This document shows, piece by piece, positions 9,651 through 17,813 of a stretch of DNA of 24,789 bases; within the stretch, counting starts at the first letter, position 1, and every line of letters starts with the position of its first letter. Made by a program: the position numbers and the translations under genes. The notes beneath the pieces were generated by a model, which saw only the letters and a program-made list of their open reading frames with translations, made no database searches and was not told the origin of the DNA. Source of the DNA: CALXJM01 sp963930325 (GTDB lineage: Bacteria; Bacillota; Clostridia; TANB77; CAG-508); assembly GCA_963930325.1 (NCBI GenBank), contig CAWVME010000047.1, positions 1-24,789 of the forward strand, read 5' to 3'.

Positions 9651-12099
9651 ATGTTTCAAAATATATCAATAGAAGATGCAGATGAAAGAGAAGATACAAA
9701 AGAAGATGAAAGAGTATACAAAATACAAAAGTGGAAGAAATTATTTGGCATAAGAAATTGTATTATTTATCTACTTTCTTTTTTTATCTCTACAGTTCCA
9801 TTAGGAAATTTCGTAGCACCATTTGGACTAGCCATGTTTGCTGCTGCTTGTAGCAACGAAATTCCAGCGGGAATAATTTATATTGCTTCAGCAATTGGTG
9901 TTGTTGTAGGATTTGGAAAAGAAAGTTTACTTTCATTTATTCTTACATCTTTGGTATTTATGTTTGCAATTTTATTATTTAAACCTAATATAGAAGACAG
10001 TACAAGAAATGAAAAAAGAAAATTAGGATTACATTTGTTTTTTTCATATTTATTAGTACAAGTTATGGGATTATTTTTAGGACGATTTTATTTATATGAT
10101 GTATTAAGCGCAATTGCAATCAGTTTAATAGCATATATTTTTTATAAAATTTTCAGTAATAGTTTAGCATTTATAAAAGAATATGGAGAAAAAACTGTAT
10201 TTACTGTTGAAGAAGTAATGGCAGTTAGCGTTTTACTTACAATTGCTTTTTCCGCATTTGGAGATTTTGAAATTGCAAGCTTCTCTATAAAAAATATTGC
10301 ATGCATTTTAATGGTGCTTGTATTAGGTTGGAAAAATGGAATCCTTGTAGGAGGAACAGCTGGAGTTACAATAGGAGTACTTCTTGGAATTATAGGAGGA
10401 GAAAATATAGCTTTAATAGGGGCTTATGCAGTTTCTCGGAATGATAGCAGGTTTATTAAACCGTTTTGGAAAATTAGGAGTTATTATAGGTTTTGTATTA
10501 GGAAATGCGGTTCTAACTTATGTAATTAATGGCAATGTGGCAGAAATTATATATTTAAAAGAAATTATAGTTTCATCTATTGCGCTACTACTTATACCTA
10601 AATCTATGGATTTAAGTATAGAAGATTTAATCGGAAAAAACAAACTATTGCCAAACTATAAAGGAAGAATGTTAGAAGAAACTGGAGATACTGTGTATAA
10701 ATTAAATAATGTTTCAGAGACCATTGCTGAAATTGCAACAACATATAAAGAAGTGGCAGCTACTGTATTAGAAACAGATAAAGAGATTTATGAAGAAAAC
10801 AGAAATTTATTTATTGATGAGTTTTTAAACAATATAGCAGAATTGTCTGACAGTATATTATATGATGACATAACAAATTTAGAAAATGGAATTTTAGATG
10901 ATATTTTTCAAATTTTAACAGAAAAAGAAGAAATAGATTTGCAAGACTTAAGTCATGTATTAGAAAAAAGAAATAGCTATATACTAGGAATTAGCGACAG
11001 AAAAGAAAATGAACAAATAGAAGATGAGATAACAGAAATGATAAAAGCTATGAATTATACCTATAAAATTAGTAAATTAAGTTTCGCATGGAAGCAAAAA
11101 ATTAATGAAAACAAAAAAACACTTTCAGAACAATTAAATGGGGTTTCTAAAGTTATTAATTCAGTGGCAGAAGAAATTAATGCTAAAGCAGACAACAATA
11201 ATGAAAAAAAGCAAGAAGAAATTCAAATTTTACTAGAACAAAAGGAAATAGAAGTTACAGACATTACAATGAAACAAGAAAAAAATAAAAAATATGTTGT
11301 AACGATTTATACAAGACAAGAAGAAGTGGCAGAAGACTTAAAAAAGATACAAAAAATAGAAGAAATATTAACTAGAATTCTAAAAGAAAAAATGATTTTA
11401 CAGAAACAAAAAAAGCAAAAAAATGGAACTCAAATTCAAATTTATTCTTCAGAAGATAAATATACTTTACAAATAGGAGTTGCCAAAACAACTAAAGAAA
11501 ATAGCAAAGTTTCGGGAGACAGTAATTTACATATAAAGCTTGATGATGGAAAATACTTACTAGCATTGAGTGATGGAATGGGTTCAGGAGAAGAAGCTAA
11601 GAAAAATAGTAGTATGGCATTAAAAATGTTAAAAAAATTATTAACAGTTGGATTTGACAAAGATGTATCTATGCAGTTAATTAATTCTACTTTATCTTTA
11701 AATAGCGGACAAGACATGTATTCTACTCTAGACATGTGTATTCTAGATTTATATAAAGGAAATTTAGAATTTATAAAAAATGGGGCTATGCCCACACTAA
11801 TAAAAAATGAAAAAAGTGTAAAAACTGTAGAATCGATTTCATTACCAGCAGGTATTATGAGTCATATTGATTTGGTAACTTATGATATGGATGTACAAGC
11901 TGGAGATATAATAGTAATGTGTACAGATGGAATAATTGAATCAAAAACAGAGAACAGTAAGTGGTTAGAAGAAATGATAAAAAATATATCAACGCAAAAT
12001 GTACAAAAAATAGCAGATTTAATTTTAGCAGAAGCAATAGACAATAATTATGGAACACCAAAGGATGACATGACAGTTATTGTGGCAAAGATAAAATAA
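9651..12099 (+). CDS. spoIIE: Stage II sporulation protein E (membrane PP2C phosphatase), with a +1 shift at 10437
   Basis: SpoIIE dephosphorylates the anti-sigma-factor antagonist SpoIIAA, which activates sigma-F in the forespore, and acts at the polar division septum. Joined as 9651-10436 plus 10438-12099 it gives 815 residues, close to the roughly 830 of B. subtilis SpoIIE. ATG 9651 follows an AGGTGG site by 5 bases; the GTG at 9642 is less likely. Residues about 35-330 form a multi-pass membrane region. A charged, coiled-coil-prone middle follows, then a C-terminal PP2C domain (about 618-815) with SDGMGSGEEA at the metal site and CTDGIIE. The shift falls in the membrane region (AYAVS-G-MIAGLLNRFGK), and both halves are family sequence. 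Unshifted reading stops at 10529 and loses the phosphatase. An ATG at 10426 with weak AGGGG upstream could in principle start the second half, but that would separate the membrane domain from the enzyme. Confidence 0.9.
10437..10439 (+). other. Apparent +1 frameshift site 2 (TCT-CGG-A)
   Basis: The zero-frame codons are GTT TCT CGG AAT, with a stop at 10527-10529. Skipping C10437 gives GGA ATG ATA GCA, that is Gly263 followed by MIAG, as expected for the SpoIIE membrane domain. Confidence 0.85.
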
Positions 12100-12103
12100 T
12101 AGG

Positions 12104-12152
12104 AAGTAATTATCCCTCGGCTTAGTGGAGTGAAGCCGAGGGATAATTACTT
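12104..12152. terminator. 20-bp perfect hairpin between convergent spoIIE and thioesterase genes
   Basis: Arms 12104-12123 and 12133-12152 pair perfectly over 20 bp around a 9-base loop. The stem core (CCCTCGGCTT) is far more GC-rich than its surroundings. The right arm overlaps the stop codon of the minus-strand thioesterase gene. Neither side has a clear U-tract, so it is either a bidirectional terminator or a palindromic element with another role. Confidence 0.6.
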
Positions 12153-12870
12153 AAGACAACTTTACAATTGCATGTAATTGATTTAAATCTTTGTTTTTCA
12201 TAGTAATAATTTGCTCTCCGTTTTCATTTTCCGAATAAAAGCAAGTAATTGTATCACCTAATTTGGCGCCGTGCTTATACATAATTTCTACTGAAGAGAT
12301 AGAGCGATTTATAGATTCTTCAGGAAGTGCTTCTAAAGCGATTTGTAAATAATTGTTATTATTCACATGCCCATTAGTATCAATGTCTCTTCGTAAAACA
12401 GAATAAGAAAAAGTAAGAACAGAATTAGTAGGCTCTTTTAATTTTGAAAATGGAGTGTTAAAACTACATTTTTTTTCTATACAGAAACAGTCTATAATAG
12501 AATCTGAAATTTTTTCAATACGACTGGTTAGTACATTAAATAAAACCCACTTAGAAGAGCCCTTCATAATTAAGCTTTCGTTTTCATCATAAATTTCATA
12601 ATCACGATATGCATATAAACTATCAGAACCTCTAGACCAAGTGATTACATGTAATTTTTCATTCCAAGAAGGAAGTCTGTTAATGAAAGCTTTCCAAGCC
12701 ATAACAATCCAAGCAAGATGAGTTGTTGGGATTTGATTTAAGCCATATCCTGCAGAGTCAGAATGTAAACAGCCAACTTCTTGTAAAATATTGAATAAAG
12801 AAGAAAGTTTTAAACGATTATTAGAATCAACATCTGAATAATGAACATAAAAGTCTTTTTCATAAAACAT
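12151..12870 (-). CDS. Acyl-ACP thioesterase (FatA/FatB-like family)
   Basis: This 239-residue protein belongs to the acyl-[acyl-carrier-protein] thioesterase family, which hydrolyses acyl-ACP to free fatty acid. It has the double-hotdog layout: a first hotdog beginning FYVHYSDVDSNNRLKLSSL with a long helix carrying LQEVGCLHS, and a second beginning near residue 150. The second contains DTNGHVNNNNYL, the family's catalytic Asp-x-Asn-x-His arrangement. ATG 12870 is preceded by AGGAGG on the minus strand. The length is normal for bacterial members. An extended -10 promoter lies upstream, and the gene is divergent from the WG-repeat gene. It may help set membrane fatty-acid supply or release short or medium chains; the chain length cannot be read from the sequence. 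Confidence 0.88.
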   Translation of the reverse strand: MFYEKDFYVHYSDVDSNNRLKLSSLFNILQEVGCLHSDSAGYGLNQIPTTHLAWIVMAWKAFINRLPSWNEKLHVITWSRGSDSLYAYRDYEIYDENESLIMKGSSKWVLFNVLTSRIEKISDSIIDCFCIEKKCSFNTPFSKLKEPTNSVLTFSYSVLRRDIDTNGHVNNNNYLQIALEALPEESINRSISSVEIMYKHGAKLGDTITCFYSENENGEQIITMKNKDLNQLHAIVKLS

Positions 12871-12920
12871 AATATTAAAAACCTCCTAAGTAATATATAG
12901 CATGATAAAACGATGATAGT

Positions 12921-12929
12921 ATTATAGCA
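12921..12929 (-). promoter_or_regulatory. Extended -10 promoter of the thioesterase gene
   Basis: On the minus strand this reads TGCTATAAT, a full extended -10 element (TGnTATAAT). I see no good -35 box at normal spacing, which extended -10 promoters can do without. It lies about 50 bases before the thioesterase start. Confidence 0.55.
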
Positions 12930-12956
12930 CTTCCTAAGCAAAAATTCAGCAAAATA

Positions 12957-12985
12957 TTGTAATTTAATAAAAAAAATGATATATT
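12957..12985 (+). promoter_or_regulatory. Candidate sigma-A promoter of the WG-repeat gene
   Basis: TTGTAA (12957-12962) and TATATT (12980-12985) are separated by 17 bases. The -10 box abuts the inverted repeat at 12983-13005, which would cover the transcription start. Confidence 0.5.
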
Positions 12986-13005
12986 ATACATAAATTATGT
13001 ATAAT
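12983..13005. promoter_or_regulatory. Operator-like inverted repeat before the WG-repeat gene
   Basis: ATTATACATA (12983-12992) and TATGTATAAT (12996-13005) form a perfect 10-bp inverted repeat around AAT. It runs from the candidate -10 box to the base before the GGAGG ribosome binding site (13006-13010). A repressor bound here would block transcription. As RNA it would be a weak AU hairpin next to the ribosome binding site. Confidence 0.55.
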
Positions 13006-13015
13006 GGAGGTAGGT

Positions 13016-14524
13016 ATGAGGAGAGGAAGACGATATGAGCGACGTGAAAAATTAAACATAAAAAAAGTAGTAGGAGTATTTATCGCTATTGCCGTTATAA
13101 TTATGTTTATTATTTCAATTAGAAGCCTATTGAACAGTGACATAACAAATGAGAAAGCAAAAATAGAATATTTTACAATATATGATAACAACAAATGGGG
13201 AGTAATGAATAGTAATGGAGAAGAAGTTATTCATGCTTCTTATGATGAAATGATTATTATTCCTGATAGTACACAAAACTTATTTATTTGCACTTATGAT
13301 GTAGACTATAATACTGGTACATATAAAACAAAAGTAATTAATGAAAAAGAAGAAATATTATTTGATAATTATGAAGCTGTCGAACCAATTGAAAATTACG
13401 ACCAAGCAGGTAACCTTTGGTATGAATCTAATATTTTAAGGGTAAAAAAAGATGGTAAGTACGGATTGATTAATTACCAAGGGGTAGAAGTACTGTCATG
13501 TGAATATGATAGTATCGAATCAATCAAAGGTGTAAGAAATAGTTTATTATTGACTAAAGAGGGAAAACAAGGATTAGCAAGTGGCACAGGAGATTTAATT
13601 ATTAATACAGAATATCAAAAAGTAGAAGCGATAGGAACTAATTATTCAGATGGCTCTATTGTGCAAAATGACGAAGGAAATTGGGGCGTAATTGATAGCA
13701 ATAAAAGAATGATACTAGAAGTAAAATACGAAGAAATTGCAAAAATAACCGGAAATGATACTTATCTAGTGAAAGAAAATGGAACATGGAAAATGGTAAA
13801 TAAAAGGGCAGAGGAATTATTTACATTTGTCTACGATTCAGCAAAAGAAATGAATGTAAATAACATTGTTGTACAAAAAGATGGAAATTATGGTGTTATT
13901 GATTACAGCGGAAATGTTATTATCCAACCAGAATATGAAGATATTAGCTATATCTCGGGAGAAAATTATATTGCCAAAAAAGATAATAAATATGGAATAA
14001 TTAATAGCAAAGGGGAAACTCTTTTGAACTTTGAATACGTAAATTTGTATTATAGAGAAGAGGCAGACTTCTTAGAAGCAGAAAAAGAAAACTTAGAAAT
14101 TTCTATTTTGGATAAAAACTTCGAAACAAAAGTAACAGGAATTATAACAGAGGTAAATACAGATAAAGGATATATTCGTGTAAGAGAAGGCGAAGACTAT
14201 CAATATTATAATTTTAGATTAGAAAGAAAAGAAGCTAAAGATGTATTAACTGAAAATAATTTATTTTTAAGTAAAAAAGATGGAAAATACGGATTTGTAG
14301 ATAAAGATGGAAATGTAGTTGTAGATTATTTATATGATGATGCTACAGAACAAAATAGATTTGGATATGCCGGAATAAAATTAAATGGACAATGGGGCAG
14401 CATAAATAAAGATGGAACGGTTGTGCTAGAACCAAGCAAAAATTTAGAAACAAGTTTTGTGATTGATTTTATTGGGCAATGGCATTTGGCAGAAGAACTA
14501 AATATGAATTATTATATAAAATAA
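13016..14524 (+). CDS. Membrane-anchored WG-repeat protein
   Basis: This 502-residue protein has a short Arg-rich cytoplasmic start (RRGRRYERRE), one membrane helix at about residues 21-42, and an extracellular part made of WG-type repeats. Repeat signatures include NKWGVMNSNGEEV, GKYGLINYQGVEV, GNWGVIDSNKR, GNYGVIDYSGNV, NKYGIINSKGE, GKYGFVDKDGNV and GQWGSINKDGT, usually followed by a Y-D/E strand. Such repeats are thought to fold like a beta-propeller; the function is not defined. ATG 13016 is chosen because GGAGG lies 5 bases before it; the in-frame ATG at 13004 overlaps that site. An operator-like palindrome suggests specific control. A hairpin follows the stop. It contains no in-frame CGG. 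Confidence 0.85.
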   Translation: MRRGRRYERREKLNIKKVVGVFIAIAVIIMFIISIRSLLNSDITNEKAKIEYFTIYDNNKWGVMNSNGEEVIHASYDEMIIIPDSTQNLFICTYDVDYNTGTYKTKVINEKEEILFDNYEAVEPIENYDQAGNLWYESNILRVKKDGKYGLINYQGVEVLSCEYDSIESIKGVRNSLLLTKEGKQGLASGTGDLIINTEYQKVEAIGTNYSDGSIVQNDEGNWGVIDSNKRMILEVKYEEIAKITGNDTYLVKENGTWKMVNKRAEELFTFVYDSAKEMNVNNIVVQKDGNYGVIDYSGNVIIQPEYEDISYISGENYIAKKDNKYGIINSKGETLLNFEYVNLYYREEADFLEAEKENLEISILDKNFETKVTGIITEVNTDKGYIRVREGEDYQYYNFRLERKEAKDVLTENNLFLSKKDGKYGFVDKDGNVVVDYLYDDATEQNRFGYAGIKLNGQWGSINKDGTVVLEPSKNLETSFVIDFIGQWHLAEELNMNYYIK

Positions 14525-14538
14525 AAACTTATTCATAT

Positions 14539-14568
14539 AACCGTAATCATGTTTGTATGATTACGGTT
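14539..14568 (+). terminator. Hairpin after the WG-repeat gene
   Basis: A perfect 12-bp stem (AACCGTAATCAT with ATGATTACGGTT) surrounds a 6-base loop, 15 bases after the WG-gene stop. It is followed only by TTATGC rather than a U-run, so termination may be incomplete and acpS could be reached by read-through. Confidence 0.55.
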
Positions 14569-14604
14569 TATGCATTAAATATAGCAAAAAGAAGGAAGGA
14601 AAAA

Positions 14605-14976
14605 ATGAGAATAACATGTGGAACAGATGTGATAGAAATAGAGAGAATTAAGGAATCCATTGAAAAGAGCGGAGAAACATTCTTAAAAAAAATATATACA
14701 CAAACAGAAATAAATTATTGCCAAGCAAAAAGAAAAGCTATGTATCAGCATTTTGCGGCTAGATTTGCGGCAAAAGAGGCAATATTTAAAGCCATTTCCT
14801 GCTATTTAAAGGAAAAATTTGATATAACATGGACAGATGTAGAAATAATAAATGAGCAAGACGGAAAACCAAAGGTACATTTTTTGCAAAAAGAAATATC
14901 AAACATAAATATTGATTTAAGTATTTCACATTGCCAAAACTATGCTGTAGCGACAGCAATAGCAATAAAAGAATAA
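14605..14976 (+). CDS. acpS: Holo-[acyl-carrier-protein] synthase
   Basis: AcpS transfers 4'-phosphopantetheine from CoA to a serine of acyl carrier protein, which activates it for fatty-acid synthesis. The 123-residue length fits the trimeric AcpS type. Metal and catalytic residues are present: Asp8 in GTDVIEIERI and Glu58-containing RFAAKEAIFKA. The C-terminal part has SISHCQNYAVATA. ATG 14605 follows a GGAAGGA site; the frame is open further upstream but the family begins here. It lies 13 bases before tatD, so the two are probably co-transcribed. With the nearby acyl-ACP thioesterase it gives this part of the window a fatty-acid theme, although that gene is on the other strand. Confidence 0.95.
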   Translation: MRITCGTDVIEIERIKESIEKSGETFLKKIYTQTEINYCQAKRKAMYQHFAARFAAKEAIFKAISCYLKEKFDITWTDVEIINEQDGKPKVHFLQKEISNINIDLSISHCQNYAVATAIAIKE

Positions 14977-14989
14977 GAAAGGAGTTATT

Positions 14990-15743
14990 ATGGAATTTTT
15001 TGATTCACATTCACACTATAATGATGAAAAATTTAATATAGATAGAGAAGAAATATTGCGAGAAGTTCAAGAAGCAGGAGTAACAAAACTTGTTATAGCT
15101 GGATATAATATAGAATCTTCAAAATTTGCTATTGATATAGCTAAAAAACACGAAGCAATTTATGCTGTTGTGCGGGATATCGCCAAATGATATAGGAGAA
15201 AATACAAGTAAAATAGAAGAATTGGCACAAAATAAAAAAGTAGTAGCTATTGGGGAAATAGGCTTAGATTATTACTGGGAAAGAGAAAACAAGGAATTAC
15301 AAAAGCAAACTTTTATAGAGCAAATTGACATTGCAAACCGATTAGAACTACCGATTGTTATTCATTGCAGAGATGCAATCATAGATACACTGGAGATTTT
15401 AAAAAAGGAAGAGTGTAAAAAAAGAGGAATATTCCATTGCTGTATGTTAAACCCAGAACTTGTAAAAGAAGCATTAAAATTAGGTTATACTATATCTTTG
15501 GCAGGGCCAATAACATTTAAAAATTCTAAAAATGCGGAAAAAATTGTCCAGATGATACCAGAAGATAAATTGCTAATAGAAACGGATTGCCCATATTTAG
15601 CACCTGAACCTAAACGAGGAACTAGAAATGATTCAAGAAATTTAATATTGGTAGCAAAAAAAATAGCGGAAATAAAAGGAAAAACAGTAGAAGAAATTGC
15701 TAAAATAACATACATTAATGCAGAAAATATATTTGAAATATAA
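14990..15743 (+). CDS. tatD: TatD-family metal-dependent DNase, with a +1 shift at 15173
   Basis: TatD-family proteins are metal-dependent TIM-barrel nucleases (3'-5' exonuclease or AP-site activity in studied members). Joined as 14990-15172 plus 15174-15743 the product has 250 residues, the normal length. The metal ligands are there: FDSHSHYND at the start, GEIGLDYYW, VIHCRDA and IETDCPYLAP. The joint reads YAVV-G-ISPNDIGE, matching the conserved Gly-x-x-Pro segment of the family. Unshifted reading ends at 15190 after 66 residues and yields no enzyme. AAGGAG lies just before ATG 14990. No start codon with a ribosome binding site is present for the second part. A strong terminator follows. 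Confidence 0.92.
15173..15175 (+). other. Apparent +1 frameshift site 3 (GTG-CGG-G)
   Basis: The zero-frame codons are GTT GTG CGG GAT, with a stop at 15188-15190. Skipping C15173 gives GGG ATA TCG CCA, that is Gly62 followed by ISP, the conserved TatD segment. Here the base after CGG is G. Confidence 0.87.
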
Positions 15744-15753
15744 AATATTCGCA

Positions 15754-15789
15754 AAAAAATATCAAATGTTTAGTCATTTGATATTTTTT
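15754..15789 (+). terminator. Intrinsic terminator after tatD
   Basis: A perfect 15-bp stem (arms 15754-15768 and 15775-15789, core ATCAAATG/CATTTGAT) with loop TTTAGT ends in TTTTTT. It lies 10 bases after the tatD stop. Confidence 0.88.
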
Positions 15790-15805
15790 ATTGTATAGGA
15801 AAAAT
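15785..15805 (+). repeat. 21-nt repeat directly after a terminator, copy 1
   Basis: TTTTTATTGTATAGGAAAAA plus a final T is identical over 21 bases to 17769-17789. In both places it begins in the U-tract of a terminator. A related 16-base copy with one change lies at 15901-15916. Confidence 0.7.
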
Positions 15806-15942
15806 CGTCAGATTTTTCTGGAGCAACAAGGTTAAGTTACTTTGGCTGTGCATATTCGCGAAGCGAAATGCTACAATAGGCAAAGCCACTTTTCTTATAT
15901 TTGTATAGGGAAAATCAAATTAGTAAAAAGAAAAGTGATTTT
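15799..15942. other. Structured intergenic region between tatD and lemA
   Basis: This stretch holds several hairpins and no credible gene. There is GAAAAATC-gtca-GATTTTTC at 15799-15818, and a small GC-rich hairpin near 15851-15870 (TTCGC-gaa-GCGAA with CAT/ATG outside). A perfect 10-bp inverted repeat, CACTTTTCTT at 15887-15896 with AAGAAAAGTG at 15928-15937, encloses the third repeat copy and could act as part of a lemA terminator. It could be a remnant of a short interspersed element or a small RNA. Confidence 0.4.
15901..15916 (+). repeat. Variant copy of the TTGTATAGGAAAAATC repeat
   Basis: TTGTATAGGGAAAATC differs from the sequence at 15791-15806 by one base, and lies 110 bases downstream in the same orientation. 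Confidence 0.5.
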
Positions 15943-15963
15943 GAAGACTATTATTATTTTAGA

Positions 15964-16515
15964 TTATTTATTAAAATCTACTTTTACATTTTTTCTAGCC
16001 TCTTCACTATCTGTTTTGAAAAGTTCTTCTGGAGTAAAGTGGAACATAGAAGCAATAATATTTGAAGGAACTACCTCTAATTTTGTATTATACATAGTAA
16101 CTGTGTCATTGTAAAACTGTCTAGCAAAAGAGATTTTGTCTTCGGTGTTTTTTAATTCTTCTTGTAGTTGCATAAAATTTTGATTTGCTTTTAAATCTGG
16201 ATAATTTTCAGAAATTGCCATAATAGTTTTTAAAGTATTAGAAAGTTCTTCATTAAGTTCAGCTTTTTCATGAACTGTCGAAGCGTTTGCCCAAGAAGTT
16301 CTAAGCTCAGCAATTTTTGTCAAACTAGCTTCTTCATGACTCATATAACCTTTGACAGATTCTACCAAATTTGGAATTAAATCAAATCTTCTTTGTAATT
16401 GGACATCAATTTGGCTCCAACCATTCTTAACTTTTTGTCTAGCAGTTACTAAACCATTATAAATGGAAACAACAAATAAGACTAGAACTACTAGAATAAT
16501 TAGTACAATCCACAT
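15964..16515 (-). CDS. lemA: LemA family protein
   Basis: LemA family members are small proteins with one N-terminal membrane helix and a helical-bundle domain outside; their biochemical role is not established. This 183-residue product has a membrane helix at about residues 2-20. The family core follows: NGLVTARQKVKNGWSQIDVQ, then RRFDLIPNLVESVKGYMSHE. Later helices include ENYPDLKANQNFMQLQEEL and ISFARQFYNDTVTMYN. Both length and motifs are typical. The start is ATG at 16515, preceded by AAAGGAGGG on the minus strand; the longer reading from 16539 begins upstream of that site. A TATAAT on the minus strand (16543-16538) may be its -10 box, without a good -35. It is divergent from the 3D-domain gene. 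Confidence 0.93.
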   Translation of the reverse strand: MWIVLIILVVLVLFVVSIYNGLVTARQKVKNGWSQIDVQLQRRFDLIPNLVESVKGYMSHEEASLTKIAELRTSWANASTVHEKAELNEELSNTLKTIMAISENYPDLKANQNFMQLQEELKNTEDKISFARQFYNDTVTMYNTKLEVVPSNIIASMFHFTPEELFKTDSEEARKNVKVDFNK

Positions 16516-16728
16516 AATTAAACCCTCCTTTAATAGCATTATAATATCATAAATTTATTCTATTTTCAATATAAATAGGTAAAGATTAGAAATAGAAAAT
16601 GTATGAATTTTTACAAAAAAGAAAAAATTTAGTTCTAACCTTGGTACAAGCTACATATAATATATTATAGAAAGAGTTAGAAACACGAAAACTTACAATC
16701 AACTTGTATTCCTAAAAAACACAAAAAT

Positions 16729-16757
16729 TTGACAAATTTAGAAAAACATAGTATAAT
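16729..16757 (+). promoter_or_regulatory. Consensus sigma-A promoter of the 3D-domain gene
   Basis: TTGACA (16729-16734) and TATAAT (16752-16757) are perfect consensus boxes exactly 17 bases apart. They predict a start near 16764 and a leader of about 29 bases with AAAGGAGG. This is the best promoter in the window and implies strong constitutive expression. The rest of 16516-16728 holds only an inverted repeat (TTCTAAC at 16633-16639 with GTTAGAA at 16676-16682). Confidence 0.92.
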
Positions 16758-16792
16758 AAAAAAGGTTTCGTTAAAGGAGGAACAAAATTTAT

Positions 16793-17722
16793 ATGAAAAA
16801 TAAGAACAATGCACATGCACCAATTGTAAAAATTGGTATTATATGCATCGTAATGATTTTTAGTTTAATGTTAATTGTACGAGCTGGAAATATAAGAGTG
16901 CAGGATGTAACAATTGAACTTGCAAACGGATCAGAATTAAATGTTATGACATCCAAAGTAAAAGTATCAGAAATATTAGAAGAAAACCATATTCTTGTCT
17001 TAGAAGATGAAAAGGTAATTCCAGATTTAGAATCTGAAATAGGAGAAAACAAACTTATAAAAATTGCAAAGAATACAGACGAAACATTAAATACAACGGT
17101 TGCTTCTAATGAGAATGTAGATGAAACACTAAATAAGATTTTAGAAGATTATGGAACTATTACAGAAAAAATTGTTGTAGAACAAGTTGAAATTCCATTT
17201 GAAACCATTACAAAAGACGTATCTAGTGGTTCAGGAGACACACAAAATAGAGTATTACAACAAGGTCAAAATGGATTAAAAGAAATTACTTATAGAATTA
17301 AGTATAAAGACGATATAGAAATAGAAAAAACAGAAATTTCTTCTGTAACTATTAAAGAACCTGTAGACAAAATTATACAAGTAAGCACAAAGCAAACATC
17401 TAGAAGTTCGAGCGTGTCAAGAACAAGTTCTACAACAGCAAGTAGTGGTAAATATAAAATAACAGCATATTGTCCTTGTATGAAATGTTGTGGAAAAACA
17501 AATGGAATTACAGCAATGGGAACAAAAGCAACAGCAAACCATACAGTAGCTGCATCTTCTCAATTTGCATTTGGAACTAAACTTAAAATTAATGGAATTG
17601 TTTACACAGTAGAAGATAGGGGAGGAGCTATTTACGGAAATAGAATAGATATTTATATGAATTCACATTCAGAAGCACTTGCTTGGGGAGTAAGATACTT
17701 AGACGTAGAAGTTGTACAATAA
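16793..17722 (+). CDS. Membrane-anchored cell-wall protein with DUF348, G5 and 3D domains
   Basis: This 309-residue protein resembles the YabE/YocH/Rpf-like group of wall-acting proteins. A membrane helix or signal lies at about residues 12-31. A DUF348-like part (VTIELANGSELNVMTSK) and a G5-like region (about 115-190, with QNGLKEITYRIKYKDD) follow. A Ser/Thr-rich linker leads to the 3D domain (about 219-309), which has the family's aspartates in VEDRGGAIYGNRIDIYM and YLDVEV. The YCPCMKCCGK cysteine cluster opens the domain. The 3D fold is shared with lytic transglycosylase MltA-type barrels, so peptidoglycan cleavage is inferred. ATG 16793 follows AAAGGAGG. A consensus promoter drives it and a strong terminator follows, so it is transcribed alone. 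Confidence 0.9.
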   Translation: MKNKNNAHAPIVKIGIICIVMIFSLMLIVRAGNIRVQDVTIELANGSELNVMTSKVKVSEILEENHILVLEDEKVIPDLESEIGENKLIKIAKNTDETLNTTVASNENVDETLNKILEDYGTITEKIVVEQVEIPFETITKDVSSGSGDTQNRVLQQGQNGLKEITYRIKYKDDIEIEKTEISSVTIKEPVDKIIQVSTKQTSRSSSVSRTSSTTASSGKYKITAYCPCMKCCGKTNGITAMGTKATANHTVAASSQFAFGTKLKINGIVYTVEDRGGAIYGNRIDIYMNSHSEALAWGVRYLDVEVVQ

Positions 17723-17744
17723 TAATAAGATAAAATTTTATAGG

Positions 17745-17773
17745 GGCATAGATTTATATCTATGTCTTTTTTT
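17745..17773 (+). terminator. Intrinsic terminator after the 3D-domain gene
   Basis: The stem GGCATAGAT/ATCTATGTC (17745-17753 and 17758-17766) with loop TTAT is followed by TTTTTTT. It lies between the 3D-domain gene and comM. Confidence 0.9.
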
Positions 17774-17789
17774 ATTGTATAGGAAAAAT
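17769..17789 (+). repeat. 21-nt repeat directly after a terminator, copy 2
   Basis: This is identical over 21 bases to 15785-15805 and again begins in a terminator U-tract. It ends 9 bases before the comM ribosome binding site, so it would sit in the comM leader or promoter region. Confidence 0.7.
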
Positions 17790-17813
17790 ATATCGCTAGG
17801 AGGGATAAAAAAT

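Noticed and set aside
10426..12099. Second halves as separate genes started internally
   Set aside because: The joints fall inside single motifs (the Walker A loop, PGEIS, GISP), and most second frames lack a start with a ribosome binding site. Only spoIIE has a weak candidate (ATG 10426).
15842..16114. Small plus-strand open frame overlapping the lemA end
   Set aside because: It has no ribosome binding site, is antisense to lemA and resembles no family.
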